Shown here: positions 38,326 through 47,606 of the stretch, one piece after another
Layout of the letters: the number at the start of each line of letters is the position of its first letter
Position numbering within the stretch: position 1 is the first letter of the stretch
Assembly (NCBI RefSeq): GCF_003710865.1
Contig: NZ_RHHO01000012.1
Span: 1-64,000, forward strand
Length of the DNA: 64,000 bases
Reading direction: 5' to 3'
Source: Brevibacillus borstelensis
Lineage (GTDB): Bacteria > Bacillota > Bacilli > Brevibacillales > Brevibacillaceae
The notes under the pieces: model-generated
The model's input: only the letters and a program-made list of their open reading frames with translations
Told to the model about the DNA's origin: nothing
The model's database searches: none
Translations under genes and position numbers: made by a program

Positions 38326-39576
38326 TTATACAGTCAGGCCTTCGTACATCGGGAAGCGTTGGCAGAGGGCGGAGACGCGTTGTCTTGCTTCCTCGTGCTT
38401 GGCCGCATCTTCCGGGTTTTTCAGGGTGAGCGCAATGATGGCTGCTACTTCCTTCATCGCTGCTTCGTCAAATCCGCGGCTGGTCACTGCCGGGGTACCC
38501 ATGCGGACACCGCTGGTGACAAACGGGCTTTCCGGATCGTAAGGAATCGTATTTTTGTTGGTCGTGATATTGACTTCATCGAGCAGATGCTCAGCCACTT
38601 TTCCAGTCAGGCCGAGGTTGCGCACATCTACGAGGACGAGGTGGTTGTCCGTTCCGCCAGAGACGAGCGTCAATCCCTCTGCTTGCAGGGCTTCGGCAAA
38701 GGCGCGGGCGTTGTTTACGATTTGCTGGGCGTACGCCTTGAATTCAGGCTGGAGCGCTTCGCCAAATGAAACGGCCTTGGCTGCGATGACGTGCATCAAC
38801 GGCCCGCCTTGCACGCCCGGGAATACGGACTTGTCGATAGCCTTGGCAAATTCTTCCTTGCACAGAATCAGACCGCCGCGAGGACCGCGCAGGGTCTTGT
38901 GCGTGGTCGAGGTAACGAAGTGCGCATGCGGCACCGGATTCGGATGCAGTCCAGCCGCCACAAGTCCGGCGATATGGGCCATATCCACCATGAAGTACGC
39001 ACCGACCTCGTCGGCGATTTCACGGAATTTGGCAAAGTCAATCGTGCGCGGATACGCGCTGGCTCCTGCCACGATCAGCTTCGGCTTGTGCTCAAGCGCT
39101 TTGGCGCGCACATCATCGTAATTGATCAGATGGGATTGCTCGTCCACTCCGTATTCGACGAAATTGTAGAGAGACCCGGAGAAGTTGACCGGGCTGCCAT
39201 GCGTCAAGTGCCCGCCGTGAGACAGGTTCATCCCCAGCACGGTATCGCCCGGCTTCAATATGGTGAAGTAGACAGCCATATTGGCTTGGGCGCCGGAGTG
39301 AGGCTGTACATTGGCGTGTTCGGCACCAAACAGTTCCTTGATGCGGTCGCGCGCGATGTTTTCCACGATGTCTACATATTCACAGCCACCGTAGTAACGA
39401 CGGCCTGGATAGCCTTCAGCGTACTTGTTGGTCAATACCGTTCCCATCGCTTCCATGACGGCACGGCTGACGAAGTTTTCAGATGCGATCAGCTCGATTT
39501 TGTCCCGCTGTCTGCCCAGTTCCAGACCGACCGCTTCCGCTACTTGTGGGTCCTGTTTGCGCAAAAACTCTAGCAT
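38326..39576 (-). CDS. glyA: Serine hydroxymethyltransferase
   Basis: Interconverts serine and glycine, loading one-carbon units on tetrahydrofolate. The PLP Lys is in [15 protein letters not shown]. The N-terminal [15 protein letters not shown] and [13 protein letters not shown] segments are typical. Length is 416 aa. ATG 39576 follows AGGAGGAG. It is 87 nt after ywlG; a hairpin lies in this gap. Confidence 0.98.
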   Translation of the reverse strand: MLEFLRKQDPQVAEAVGLELGRQRDKIELIASENFVSRAVMEAMGTVLTNKYAEGYPGRRYYGGCEYVDIVENIARDRIKELFGAEHANVQPHSGAQANMAVYFTILKPGDTVLGMNLSHGGHLTHGSPVNFSGSLYNFVEYGVDEQSHLINYDDVRAKALEHKPKLIVAGASAYPRTIDFAKFREIADEVGAYFMVDMAHIAGLVAAGLHPNPVPHAHFVTSTTHKTLRGPRGGLILCKEEFAKAIDKSVFPGVQGGPLMHVIAAKAVSFGEALQPEFKAYAQQIVNNARAFAEALQAEGLTLVSGGTDNHLVLVDVRNLGLTGKVAEHLLDEVNITTNKNTIPYDPESPFVTSGVRMGTPAVTSRGFDEAAMKEVAAIIALTLKNPEDAAKHEEARQRVSALCQRFPMYEGLTV

Positions 39577-39605
39577 GGTTTTTTCTCCTCCTGGATCTTT
39601 GTTTT

Positions 39606-39647
39606 AGTTATGAAAAGGGGTTCCCGCAAAGGGGAACAGCCATAACT
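39606..39647 (-). other. Hairpin in the glyA leader
   Basis: In the 87-bp gap between ywlG and glyA, AGTTATG and CATAACT form the outer stem and GTTCCC/GGGAAC the inner stem, with a small asymmetry. No T-run follows, so it is not a normal terminator. It could be an RNA processing site or a leader structure. Confidence 0.6.
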
Positions 39648-39663
39648 GGCGAAAATGCCACAG

Positions 39664-40233
39664 TCACATGCAGCTTTGATTGGACGAGGTGCGCTCATAG
39701 ACGGCACGGGAACCGCCGATCAGCTTCGGACGGGTGCGCGCTGCCGTTACATGCGCCTCTCCGATCTGGCGAATGGTCGGCCGGACCGGTACCGCTACAT
39801 GCTTCAGATGCATTCCGATCAGGGTATCTCCGATGTCGATGCCCGCGTGAGCCTTTATGTGCTCGACAACAACGGGAGCTGCCATCTGTTCAAAGGCGCA
39901 AGCTGCCATTGAGCCGCCCGCGCTGGGAACAGGCACGACAGAGACCTCCTCAAGCCCGCATTTCTCCATCGTCTCCCGCTCGACCACGAGAGCTCTGTTC
40001 AAATGTTCGCAACATTGGAAAGCCAGCGAAAATCCCCGTTCTTGCGCCGCAGCGGAAATTCCCCGGAACAGGGCCTCCGCCACCTCCCGGCTGCCCGCTT
40101 TGCCAATGTGTTTGCCGGCCACCTCGCTGGTGCTGCAGCCGATAACAAGCAGCATGCCCGGCCGAAGCTCGGCCAAGCCCGCTACCTCGGAAACGACTTC
40201 CCTGGCTTGCTGTTCGATGCGAAGCAGGTCCAC
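39664..40233 (-). CDS. ywlG: YwlG family protein (DUF436, TIGR01440)
   Basis: A 189-aa cytosolic protein of the YwlG family, conserved upstream of glyA in Bacillales; its function is unknown. Recognisable stretches are LLVIGCSTSEVAGKHIGKAGS and VVPVPSAGGSMAACAFE. No signal peptide or membrane helix. It starts 1 nt after the rpiB stop, so the two are co-transcribed. ATG 40233. Confidence 0.92.
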   Translation of the reverse strand: MDLLRIEQQAREVVSEVAGLAELRPGMLLVIGCSTSEVAGKHIGKAGSREVAEALFRGISAAAQERGFSLAFQCCEHLNRALVVERETMEKCGLEEVSVVPVPSAGGSMAACAFEQMAAPVVVEHIKAHAGIDIGDTLIGMHLKHVAVPVRPTIRQIGEAHVTAARTRPKLIGGSRAVYERTSSNQSCM

Positions 40234-40234
40234 C

Positions 40235-40690
40235 TTACTTCACTCCCGCATGTTTGGCTTCGATCTCGGTGATCTTCTCCACGCGGCGCTCGTGGCGGCC
40301 TCCTTGGAAATCGGTCTCCAGCCAAATCTTGACGATGTCAAGGGCAAGGCCGGGGCCGATAACCCGCTCACCCATTGCCAGCACGTTGGTGTTGTTGTGC
40401 TCCCGCGTCGCTCTCGCCGAAAATGTGTCATGGACAAGTGCGCAGCGGATGCCGGGAACCTTGTTGGCTGCGATCGACATCCCGATCCCTGTCCCGCACA
40501 CCAAAATGCCTCGGTCAAATTCTCCTGCCGCTACCTTTTCCGCAACAGGAAGAGCATAGTCCGGGTAGTCGACCGAGTCTTCGCAAGAGCAGCCGAAATC
40601 GGCCACTTCCACGTTCATCGTCGCCAGCAGCTTCTTGATTTCCTCTTTTAATTTATATCCACCGTGGTCGGCACCAATCGCCACTTTCAT
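40235..40690 (-). CDS. rpiB: Ribose 5-phosphate isomerase B
   Basis: RpiB interconverts ribulose 5-phosphate and ribose 5-phosphate. The N-terminal MKVAIGADHGGYKLK and the active-site Cys in ILVCGTGIGMSIAANK identify the family. Length is 151 aa. In B. subtilis the same gene is ywlF, next to ywlG. The 187-bp gap upstream to ywlE may hold a promoter; I see none of high quality. Confidence 0.96.
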   Translation of the reverse strand: MKVAIGADHGGYKLKEEIKKLLATMNVEVADFGCSCEDSVDYPDYALPVAEKVAAGEFDRGILVCGTGIGMSIAANKVPGIRCALVHDTFSARATREHNNTNVLAMGERVIGPGLALDIVKIWLETDFQGGRHERRVEKITEIEAKHAGVK

Positions 40691-40877
40691 CAGTATCCCT
40701 CGCTTACGCTTTTGCTATTTTTATTATAACTCAGATAACGCCCGGTAAAAAGTGAACATTTTTACTAAAAACAAAGATAATGTTCGTCCATTAGCAAGGT
40801 TTAGGTAAAAGTCTACCAAAAACTTGCGACAATTGCTATCGGATTGGATCCGGGCATCTTTTGTCTGGTCCAGCAAT

Positions 40878-41327
40878 CTACTGCTGCCGGGACAAGTGAG
40901 CCCAAAGCTTGTCCAACAGGACCTGGATTTCACGGGCACATTTGCGGTATTCCTCGACCGTACCGCCGAACGGATCGGCAATATCGCCCCCGTCATTGGC
41001 GCCGACGTATTCTTTCAAAGTAAACACTTTTTGCTGCGCCTCAGGAAAGTAGCTGACAATCAGCGACTTGTGACTGTGGGCCATCGTCAGAATCAGGTCA
41101 GCCCAAAGGATCAGGTCACCGTTTATCCGCGTAGCCTGATGGTTGTGATCGATTCCGCACTCCGCCAATACTTGAACAGCCTGCTGAGAAGCCGGCTGCC
41201 CTTCGTATGCAGCCACGCCCGCAGACCTCACTTCCCAATCGCTGCCTGCCGCAAGTGTCCGAAACAACGCCTCTGCCATCGGACTGCGGCATGTATTTCC
41301 CGTGCATACAAACAAAATCCGTTTCAT
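40878..41327 (-). CDS. ywlE: Protein arginine phosphatase (YwlE, low-molecular-weight phosphatase fold)
   Basis: The low-molecular-weight phosphatase P-loop LFVCTGNTCRSPMAE (CxxxxxR) is at the N-terminus and the general acid in the DPFGG segment. In this family Thr in the loop (CTGNTC) marks arginine phosphatases such as YwlE, which oppose McsB; a tyrosine phosphatase has Ile or Leu there. Position between rpiB and mntP matches B. subtilis ywlE. Length is 149 aa. ATG 41327 follows AAGGAAGGAG. Confidence 0.93.
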   Translation of the reverse strand: MKRILFVCTGNTCRSPMAEALFRTLAAGSDWEVRSAGVAAYEGQPASQQAVQVLAECGIDHNHQATRINGDLILWADLILTMAHSHKSLIVSYFPEAQQKVFTLKEYVGANDGGDIADPFGGTVEEYRKCAREIQVLLDKLWAHLSRQQ

Positions 41328-41435
41328 GCTTTCAACTCCTTCCTTGTGCGCTGCCTTTCGCCTCCCGGAATGGACAAAAGGGCAAAGCCGATCCGGGCTG
41401 CCCGCTTGAGGAGAAGCTGCCGGGCCATAGTCGCT

Positions 41436-41996
41436 TCACAGGATAAATTTCAACCCAAAACCAAGCAGGATAAGTCCTCCTAATACTTCGCTGTATTCCC
41501 CCAGCCATCCTCCCATACTCCGCCCAATCAGCAGTCCACAATAAGACATCGTTCCTCCCATTATGCCAAACAATGTGACTGCCAGAAACCGGTTGATCTC
41601 CATCAGTCCGAACGAAAACCCTACCGTCAATGCGTCCAGGCTGACGCTGAAGGCAAACAGAAGCAGTCCGAAGCCCTTCGTCCGCAGCATGCTTTTTTCG
41701 TCACCGTTGGCAAACCCGTTCCAAATCATATGTACGCCGATGCCCATCAGGACAGTTCCCCCGACGAAAACCGCTATATCCCCGATCATATCGGATAAGT
41801 AGCCGCCCACTGCGATCCCGACCAATGGCATAGCGATGTGGAACAAGCCGATCGTAACGCTCACTTTCAGTATCTCTCTCAGCCGAATGCCAATCATGCC
41901 CACGCCTACTCCGAGTGAAAAGGCATCCATACTCAAAGCAAGAGCAATCATGAGCAGAGTCAGAAACTGACCCCAGTGAAATAAGGCAAGGTCCAC
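41436..41996 (-). CDS. mntP: Manganese efflux pump MntP (YwlD)
   Basis: A 186-aa membrane protein with six predicted helices. The two family repeats with acidic residues in the membrane are visible: ALALSMDAFSLGVGVGM in the first half and FSVSLDALTVGFSFGLM in the second. It exports Mn2+. The start is GTG 41996 with AGGAGGGG 6 nt upstream. No manganese riboswitch is seen in the 75-bp gap upstream. Confidence 0.93.
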   Translation of the reverse strand: MDLALFHWGQFLTLLMIALALSMDAFSLGVGVGMIGIRLREILKVSVTIGLFHIAMPLVGIAVGGYLSDMIGDIAVFVGGTVLMGIGVHMIWNGFANGDEKSMLRTKGFGLLLFAFSVSLDALTVGFSFGLMEINRFLAVTLFGIMGGTMSYCGLLIGRSMGGWLGEYSEVLGGLILLGFGLKFIL

Positions 41997-42071
41997 GTCG
42001 CTCCCCTCCTGTCTTCACTTTTATGCGGACAAGAGGGAGTTTAGACATGCTGATAAAAGCCAAACCTTTCG

Positions 42072-43151
42072 TTACACAGCCAAAATGCGTCCTCCCGCAG
42101 CTTTTTCCAGCCTGTTCATGACAGCCATGCCGATGCCTGAGCGCGGAAATGTCTCGCCGACGATAAATTGCACCTGTTCGTCGTCAAACTGCCGGAGAAC
42201 ACCGTACAAGTGCTGGGCTACCTGTTCAAGCTCCGAGCGCGAACCGACAGAAATGACCACATCTGCTACCTGCTGCTGCCGCCAGTAGGGGAGCGATTCC
42301 ATTGTTGCCATCACGCCCGTCTTGCGCCCGTGCCGTTTTGCCTCGGCGAGCATGGCTCGCATCTGCTCGTACACCCGGGACTCCTCGCCATCGACGAGCC
42401 ACATTTCCCCTTCTGGAGCGTAGTGCGTGTACTTCATCCCCGGCGAGCGCGGAGCTTCTGCCGCATCCGGCAGGAAGGCCGGATCGATCGCCACCTCTCC
42501 GATGACTTCCTCCAGTTGCTCGCGCGTAATTCCGCCCGGTCTGCAAATAAGCGGAGGCTCTACCGTTACATCAAGCACGGTCGACTCTACACCCACGCCA
42601 GTCGCTCCGCCGTCTACTACGCCGACGATCCTGCCTGCAAGGTCTGCCATGACATGCTCAGCTGTCGTAGGACTGGGTCTGCCCGAGCGATTGGCACTGG
42701 GAGCCGCCACAGGGACCCCCGCCTGTTTAATCAGCGCCAATGCCACGGGATGATCCGGCATACGCACGCCCACCGTATCAAGACCCGCCGTCACCAGCGA
42801 AGCCACTCTCTCTGTTTTTGGCAGGATCAAAGTCAATGGTCCCGGCCAAAACGCCTCAATCAGGGCAGCGCCTTTCTCCGGAAGAGACGATGCAATATCG
42901 TTAACCTGCTCTTTATCTGCAATGTGAACAATCAGTGGATTGTCGCTCGGTCTTCCTTTTGCCATGAATATTTTTTCCACAGCCTCGTCAGACAATGCAT
43001 CGGCCCCCAAACCATATACGGTTTCCGTAGGAAAAGCCACGGTTTCTCCAACACGCAAAAATTGGGCTGCATCCACAATCTGTGTACAAGCTTGGAGATT
43101 TTCCACATTTTTATCCACAATCCATACCTTTGTTTTCCGTTCCAAAGCCAT
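42072..43151 (-). CDS. ywlC: L-threonylcarbamoyladenylate synthase (Sua5/YwlC type)
   Basis: First enzyme for the t6A37 modification of tRNAs that read ANN codons: it makes threonylcarbamoyl-AMP from threonine, bicarbonate and ATP. Residues about 20-220 are the YrdC/TsaC domain (GETVAFPTETVYGLGADA; KGRPSDNPLIVHI; SANRSGRPSPT). The C-terminal third is the extra Sua5 domain, so this is the long Sua5 form, 359 aa. Its first codons overlap DnaA-box-like sequences at 43099-43119. Confidence 0.96.
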   Translation of the reverse strand: MALERKTKVWIVDKNVENLQACTQIVDAAQFLRVGETVAFPTETVYGLGADALSDEAVEKIFMAKGRPSDNPLIVHIADKEQVNDIASSLPEKGAALIEAFWPGPLTLILPKTERVASLVTAGLDTVGVRMPDHPVALALIKQAGVPVAAPSANRSGRPSPTTAEHVMADLAGRIVGVVDGGATGVGVESTVLDVTVEPPLICRPGGITREQLEEVIGEVAIDPAFLPDAAEAPRSPGMKYTHYAPEGEMWLVDGEESRVYEQMRAMLAEAKRHGRKTGVMATMESLPYWRQQQVADVVISVGSRSELEQVAQHLYGVLRQFDDEQVQFIVGETFPRSGIGMAVMNRLEKAAGGRILAV

Positions 43152-43275
43152 CTGTCAAATTCCTTTCCAATACGCATCTTCGTATACGATTTGTGCCTTA
43201 AGTATAGTGTTGGAAGCAAAAGTTTTCAACAGCCTGTGAATAACTTGTGAATAACTTGTGGCAGTCGGTGGAAAA
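42973..43275. promoter_or_regulatory. DnaA-box cluster at ywlC
   Basis: Exact matches to TTATNCACA: TTATCCACA at 43111-43119 (plus), and TTATTCACA twice on the minus strand at 43235-43243 and 43246-43254, spaced exactly 11 bp. Relaxed matches TTTTCCACA lie at 42973-42981 and 43099-43107, and a one-mismatch box at 43267-43275 (minus). From memory, the ywlC-ywlB region of B. subtilis is one of the few strong DnaA-binding clusters outside oriC, so the position is conserved. Confidence 0.75.
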
Positions 43276-43376
43276 CAATCCTGTTACTTTTTTTTAACCT
43301 TCACCCTTGTTTCCTTGTAGTATCATTTATCTATCAAATAACATCCATTGTTTTTCCGCGAAAGGATTGAGGAAGC

Positions 43377-44174
43377 ATGAAAACCCCGTCCAAGTCCATT
43401 GTCACCAGCCTTGTTGGCGCAGCGTTCTTGCTCGCCGCTGTCAACGCCCCCGCTATGGCTGCCGCCACATCGGCAACAACGCCAGCCATAGCGGCGCCTT
43501 CGGCTGCACCTGCACAAAAAGCTCAGGTACAGGGAGTCGTTTTCACTCCGAAAACGATTCAGGCCAAAACGGCCGAGTATGAAGCGAAGATTTCTATTCC
43601 TGTCATCAGCGGACTCAAAGACAAGGCGTTTGAGACCAAGCTCAATGCTGAACTGCAAAAACTTGCCCAGGACTCGCTCAAAGAAACGCAAGACATGGCC
43701 AAGGAAGATGCCGCCACCGCCAAAAAATACGGATACGAGCTTCGGCCCCATGCTCTGGACATCTCCTATGAAGTGCACATGAACGGCAAGCTCGTATCGT
43801 TCGCCGTTCAAACGTACCGCTACACAGGGGGCGCCCACGGGATAACAGATGTTGTCTATTACAACCTCGCCAATGTGGAAAAAGCGAAGAACCTCCAGCT
43901 TTCCGATCTTTTCCGCCCTGGATATGACTATCGCTATGTCCTGAGCCATTTGATTGCCCAACAAATCAAAGCAGACCCGGATTTGAGCGGGATCGCGGAC
44001 GGATTCCCCGGCGTTTCCGAAAACCAGTCGTTTGCTTTCGAGAATGGCAAGCTTGTCATTCATTTCGGCCAATACGAAATCGGTCCCTATGCCATTGGAA
44101 TGCCTGCTTTCACCATTCCTACCGGGAACGTCTTTAACCTGTATAATCCGGAGGTTGCCCAATTGTTGAAGTAA
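43377..44174 (+). CDS. Secreted DUF4163/DUF3298 (RsiV/PdaC-type) domain protein
   Basis: The 265-aa protein has a signal peptide (ends near APAMAAA) followed by an Ala/Pro-rich linker (about 25-45). The rest has the DUF4163 then DUF3298 pair: YEAKISIPVISGL, TGGAHGITDVVYYNL, LSDLFRPGYDYRYVLSHLI, and the end IHFGQYEIGPYAIGMPAFTIP. The same pair forms the outer part of the anti-sigma factor RsiV and of the deacetylase PdaC, where it binds muropeptides or lysozyme. Here there is no catalytic domain or membrane helix beyond the signal. ATG 43377 has GAGGAAG upstream. It is divergent from ywlC. Confidence 0.9.
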   Translation: MKTPSKSIVTSLVGAAFLLAAVNAPAMAAATSATTPAIAAPSAAPAQKAQVQGVVFTPKTIQAKTAEYEAKISIPVISGLKDKAFETKLNAELQKLAQDSLKETQDMAKEDAATAKKYGYELRPHALDISYEVHMNGKLVSFAVQTYRYTGGAHGITDVVYYNLANVEKAKNLQLSDLFRPGYDYRYVLSHLIAQQIKADPDLSGIADGFPGVSENQSFAFENGKLVIHFGQYEIGPYAIGMPAFTIPTGNVFNLYNPEVAQLLK

Positions 44175-44231
44175 GGCTTGTTTGTATCGTGCAAACGGGA
44201 TGAGTTATAAGCAATGAAGAGCCCAGCCATT

Positions 44232-44263
44232 AAAAAAAGCCTGCTCCATAAGGAACAGGCAGG
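44232..44263 (-). terminator. Intrinsic terminator of spoIIR
   Basis: GCCTGcTCC and GGAaCAGGC arms with a 4-nt loop, followed by seven T residues on the minus strand. Confidence 0.9.
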
Positions 44264-44275
44264 AGAGGGGCTTGG

Positions 44276-45145
44276 TTAGAAGAGGGAAGCCAGCTTGTCC
44301 CAGAGGTAAAAACGGACTTCCACTTTTGGCTGTACAGGGGCAGTCTCCTCGCTTTGGCCTGCGTCTTCCCGAGACTGCTCTTGTACAGAGACACTTCCTG
44401 AAAAGGCTTGTACAGATATGTCACCAGCATCCTGATGATCGTTGGTTTCGGCTGTGGCTCCCATCCAGCTTTCTTCCATGCGAGACAGGCGCCACTGCTG
44501 ATGGGACGCGCGCTCTTCTTCCAGATCGTTCAGAGGAGCGTTTTCCCCGGTATTTTTCGATATAGGTTCCAAGTCGGCAGTCGGTGCTTTGGCATCGGCT
44601 GCTGTTTTCGTTGGGAGTGATTCACTTTCATTTTCAACTTGAGCGGACGCGATCGCGTCGCCGTTGGACATGTCGATAAAGCAGAGCGGCGGAAACAGTA
44701 CGCACCACCAATTTTGTCCCTGTGCGTCGCCGATGCGGACGCGGAGCGCTTCGTAATCACCTGCGGGATAGACGTAGGAGCCGTACAGCTTCGTTGGAAA
44801 CGGCACCCGTCCAAAATCAACTTCTGCTTTATACGAGAAGCCCCGTTCGCGCATGGTCTTATCGACAAGTGCCTGCAGCTCCGGCAATTTGCTGGCGACG
44901 ATCACCTTCGCTTCATCGTAGGAACGGATGTCTTTTACCCAGACGTTCATTTGATCGACAATGGCATCGCGGACTTCCCGCTTCAGCCACTGGTCTTGTA
45001 TGGAATCGCTGTTGGCGATAATTCGCAGTCGGATAGACTCCTGAGGGATCGGTCCATTGTCGAGCACGTTGGCGGATGTAAGCTGTCCCTCCCAGCTCAT
45101 CATCAGTGTCAAAAAGCTAAACGCTACGAAAAAGAACCGTTTCAT
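44276..45145 (-). CDS. spoIIR: Stage II sporulation protein R
   Basis: SpoIIR is secreted from the forespore and triggers SpoIIGA to process pro-sigma-E. The 289-aa protein starts with a signal peptide (MKRFFFVAFSFLTLMMSWEG) and the family domain IPQESIRLRIIANSDSIQDQ... YPAGDYEALRVRIGDAQGQNWWCVLFPPLCF. The C-terminal 120 residues, rich in Glu, Asp, Ala and Gln, are an extension not needed for the family fold. ATG 45145 follows GAGAAGGG. A sigma-F promoter lies upstream. Confidence 0.95.
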   Translation of the reverse strand: MKRFFFVAFSFLTLMMSWEGQLTSANVLDNGPIPQESIRLRIIANSDSIQDQWLKREVRDAIVDQMNVWVKDIRSYDEAKVIVASKLPELQALVDKTMRERGFSYKAEVDFGRVPFPTKLYGSYVYPAGDYEALRVRIGDAQGQNWWCVLFPPLCFIDMSNGDAIASAQVENESESLPTKTAADAKAPTADLEPISKNTGENAPLNDLEEERASHQQWRLSRMEESWMGATAETNDHQDAGDISVQAFSGSVSVQEQSREDAGQSEETAPVQPKVEVRFYLWDKLASLF

Positions 45146-45198
45146 AGATACCCTTCTCCCTCTCATAACTGATTTCTCTTCTGTCTCTCTTTAGAAAT

Positions 45199-45228
45199 CA
45201 GTATGGACAGGGAGGGGCGGAAATATAC
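45199..45228 (-). promoter_or_regulatory. Sigma-F promoter of spoIIR
   Basis: On the minus strand GTATA, 15 nt, GTCCATACTG. The -35 matches GYATA and the spacer is ideal; the -10 has one mismatch to GGnnAnAHTR. It lies 54 bp before the ATG. spoIIR is a known sigma-F gene. Confidence 0.8.
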
Positions 45229-45333
45229 CTATCGATTTGAAAGATTCAGACGGGAGCGTCTGGAGCTTCCCATTTTCGCATAGTGTTCACGTTACCGACC
45301 AACCATATAATACCATATTTTGCAATTATAACA

Positions 45334-45361
45334 AAACAAAAAAACGGCTGCTTGAGCCGCT
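45334..45361 (-). terminator. Intrinsic terminator of prfA-prmC
   Basis: AGCGGCT and AGCCGTT-type arms (CGGCT/AGCCG core) with a small loop, followed by seven T residues on the minus strand. Confidence 0.88.
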
Positions 45362-45405
45362 TTCTTTGATTTATCTTCGATTTCTTCTACCCCTCTGTTT
45401 CCTCT

Positions 45406-46308
45406 CTATTCCTTCCGACCCGTTCTGATCCCGATTACGACGCGGTCGATTCCAGCCAAATCAGCGACGATCTCTACCTGGTCAATCACCCCTGAAGCCT
45501 TCATCAGACTGGCGACATCACGGGCTTGATGTATTCCAACCTCAAACCCGACCAGAGCTGTCTGCTTCAAAAGGCTTGGCAGGGCATCGCAGAGACGGCG
45601 ATAACAGTCCAGACCGTCGTCTCCCCCGTCAAGCGCGAGCCGAGGCTCATATGCCTTTACTTCATCATCCAGCTCATCTACATCGCGGCTTGGTATATAA
45701 GGCGGATTGGACACGAGAATGTCTACGCGCTCATGGGCCTCCAAAAGCGGCTGTACCAGGTCCCCTTGCAAAAAGCGGACCCTGGCTCCGAGCTGCTCCG
45801 CATTTTCACGGGCAATGGCCGTAGCATCGGGAGAAAGATCCACTGTGCTGACCTGCCAGTGAGGCCGTTCACAAGCAATGGTGACACAGATGGCTCCGCT
45901 GCCTGTGCCGATATCGACGACCTGCAGCGATTGATCGGCCGGCCATAGCTTCTCCGCCCGGCAAAGCAGCTGCTCCACGAGTATCTCCGTCTCGGGACGC
46001 GGAATCAAAACACCGGGACGGACGTGAAAGGGACGTCCGTAAAACTCCTGGGTTCCAAACATGTACTGAAGCGGCTCGCGGCGGCTCCGCCGTTCGCACA
46101 GGGCCGCAAGCTGGTCGCGCGCTGCCACAGGAATCGGTTCGCCCATCGAAATCAAAAATCTCGTCCGGTCCCAGCCCAGACAGTGCCGTACCAGCAGTTC
46201 CGCTTCAAACATAGGATCGGCTACTCCCTGTTTGCGCAAAAAGGAAGAAGCCCGCGAAAGGGCTTCTCGTATCGTCACGACATCGGACCAATCAAGCTGT
46301 GTGTGCAT
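45406..46308 (-). CDS. prmC: Peptide chain release factor N5-glutamine methyltransferase
   Basis: PrmC methylates the Gln of the GGQ motif in release factors. The SAM motif [16 protein letters not shown] and the catalytic NPPY in [13 protein letters not shown] are present. Length is 300 aa. Its ATG overlaps the end of prfA by 17 nt, the usual pairing with its substrate's gene. Confidence 0.96.
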   Translation of the reverse strand: MHTQLDWSDVVTIREALSRASSFLRKQGVADPMFEAELLVRHCLGWDRTRFLISMGEPIPVAARDQLAALCERRSRREPLQYMFGTQEFYGRPFHVRPGVLIPRPETEILVEQLLCRAEKLWPADQSLQVVDIGTGSGAICVTIACERPHWQVSTVDLSPDATAIARENAEQLGARVRFLQGDLVQPLLEAHERVDILVSNPPYIPSRDVDELDDEVKAYEPRLALDGGDDGLDCYRRLCDALPSLLKQTALVGFEVGIHQARDVASLMKASGVIDQVEIVADLAGIDRVVIGIRTGRKE

Positions 46309-47368
46309 GGCTTTTCAACTGCTCCGTCTGTTCGTGCAGCATCAGGTTTTCAATCACTTCGTCGATCTCGCCCTCCAGGATCGCCTCGAGACGATGCAGA
46401 GTAAGGCCGATTCGGTGATCGGTCACGCGGCTTTGCGGAAAGTTGTACGTGCGAATCCGCTCACTCCGGTCACCCGTTCCCACAAGGCTTTTGCGTGTAG
46501 CATCCTGCTCCGCCATCTGCTGCTGCATGTGGTAATCGTACAGGCGGGCGCGCAGTACGCGCAGGGCTTTATCCTTGTTGGAATGCTGCGATTTTTCGTC
46601 CTGACAGGACACCACGATGCCTGTCGGGATATGCGTAACACGAACAGCGGACTTGGTCGTATTGACGCTCTGTCCACCCGCACCGCTGGAACAGAAAGTA
46701 TCGATGCGTATATCTTTTTCGTTGATTTCCACTTCGACGTCTTCGGCTTCCGGCAGTACCAGCACCGTAGACGTAGACGTGTGAATCCGGCCGCCCGACT
46801 CGGTTGCCGGAATACGCTGCACGCGATGTGCACCGCTTTCAAATTTCAGCTTGCTATAGGCCCCACGGCCGCTGACAGAAAAGACAATTTCCTTGTAACC
46901 GCCGATGTCAGTCGGATTGGCTTCCAGAACTTCCACCTTGAAACCGTGCCGCTCTGCATAACGCGTGTACATGCGGAACAGATCGGACGCGAACAGCGCC
47001 GCTTCATCACCACCGGCAGCTCCGCGAATCTCCACGATAACGTTTTTATCGTCATTCGGATCTTTTGGCAGCAGCAGGATTTTCAACCGATCTTCCAGTT
47101 GTTCCTTGCGTTTGGCGAGTTCCGCGATTTCCATTTTCACCATTTCGCGCATCTCGTCATCCAGCTTTTCTTCCTGCATCGCCTTTGCGTCCTCATACTG
47201 AGATACTACCGATTTGTATTCACGATAAACGGTCACAGTCTCCTCCAGAGAAGACTGCTCCTTGGACAGTTCCCGCAGCCGTTTGGTGTCACTGATGACA
47301 TCGGGGTCGCATAGTAGATTGGTTACCTCTTCATAACGCTCTTCAACCGCAGACAAGCGCTCGAACAC
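46292..47368 (-). CDS. prfA: Peptide chain release factor 1
   Basis: RF1 ends translation at UAA and UAG. The GGQ motif is in [17 protein letters not shown] and the PxT-type recognition region in the domain 2 part. ATG 47374 is in frame, but GGGGTGA fits a GTG at 47368 (6-nt spacing), giving 358 aa beginning [15 protein letters not shown], like B. subtilis PrfA. I chose GTG. Confidence 0.95.
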   Translation of the reverse strand: MFERLSAVEERYEEVTNLLCDPDVISDTKRLRELSKEQSSLEETVTVYREYKSVVSQYEDAKAMQEEKLDDEMREMVKMEIAELAKRKEQLEDRLKILLLPKDPNDDKNVIVEIRGAAGGDEAALFASDLFRMYTRYAERHGFKVEVLEANPTDIGGYKEIVFSVSGRGAYSKLKFESGAHRVQRIPATESGGRIHTSTSTVLVLPEAEDVEVEINEKDIRIDTFCSSGAGGQSVNTTKSAVRVTHIPTGIVVSCQDEKSQHSNKDKALRVLRARLYDYHMQQQMAEQDATRKSLVGTGDRSERIRTYNFPQSRVTDHRIGLTLHRLEAILEGEIDEVIENLMLHEQTEQLKSHAHTA

Positions 47369-47430
47369 TGTCATTCACCCCATTACGAAAAAATTAAGTA
47401 CTTGCTTTCACTAAAAATCCTATGAAGAAA

Positions 47431-47468
47431 GCTTCCTGTTTTGCACTGCAGTGCCATCGCCAGGAAGC
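47431..47468 (-). terminator. Probable terminator after the YhcN/YlaJ gene
   Basis: GCTTCCTG and CAGGAAGC arms enclose a second palindrome, GCACTGCAGTGC. On the minus strand a T-rich stretch (TTTCTTC) follows. It is about 140 bp after the gene, so the assignment is moderate. Confidence 0.6.
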
Positions 47469-47606
47469 GAAGCCTGCCAGTAAAAAAATATTGAAAGTAA
47501 CAGAATAATTATAGGGGGAAACCCCGAAAAAGTCAAAGAAATACATGATCTGGCGGTGTTTTCCTGCTCATGAAAAACAGCCCGGACAAGCCGAGCCGTC
47601 AGATGG

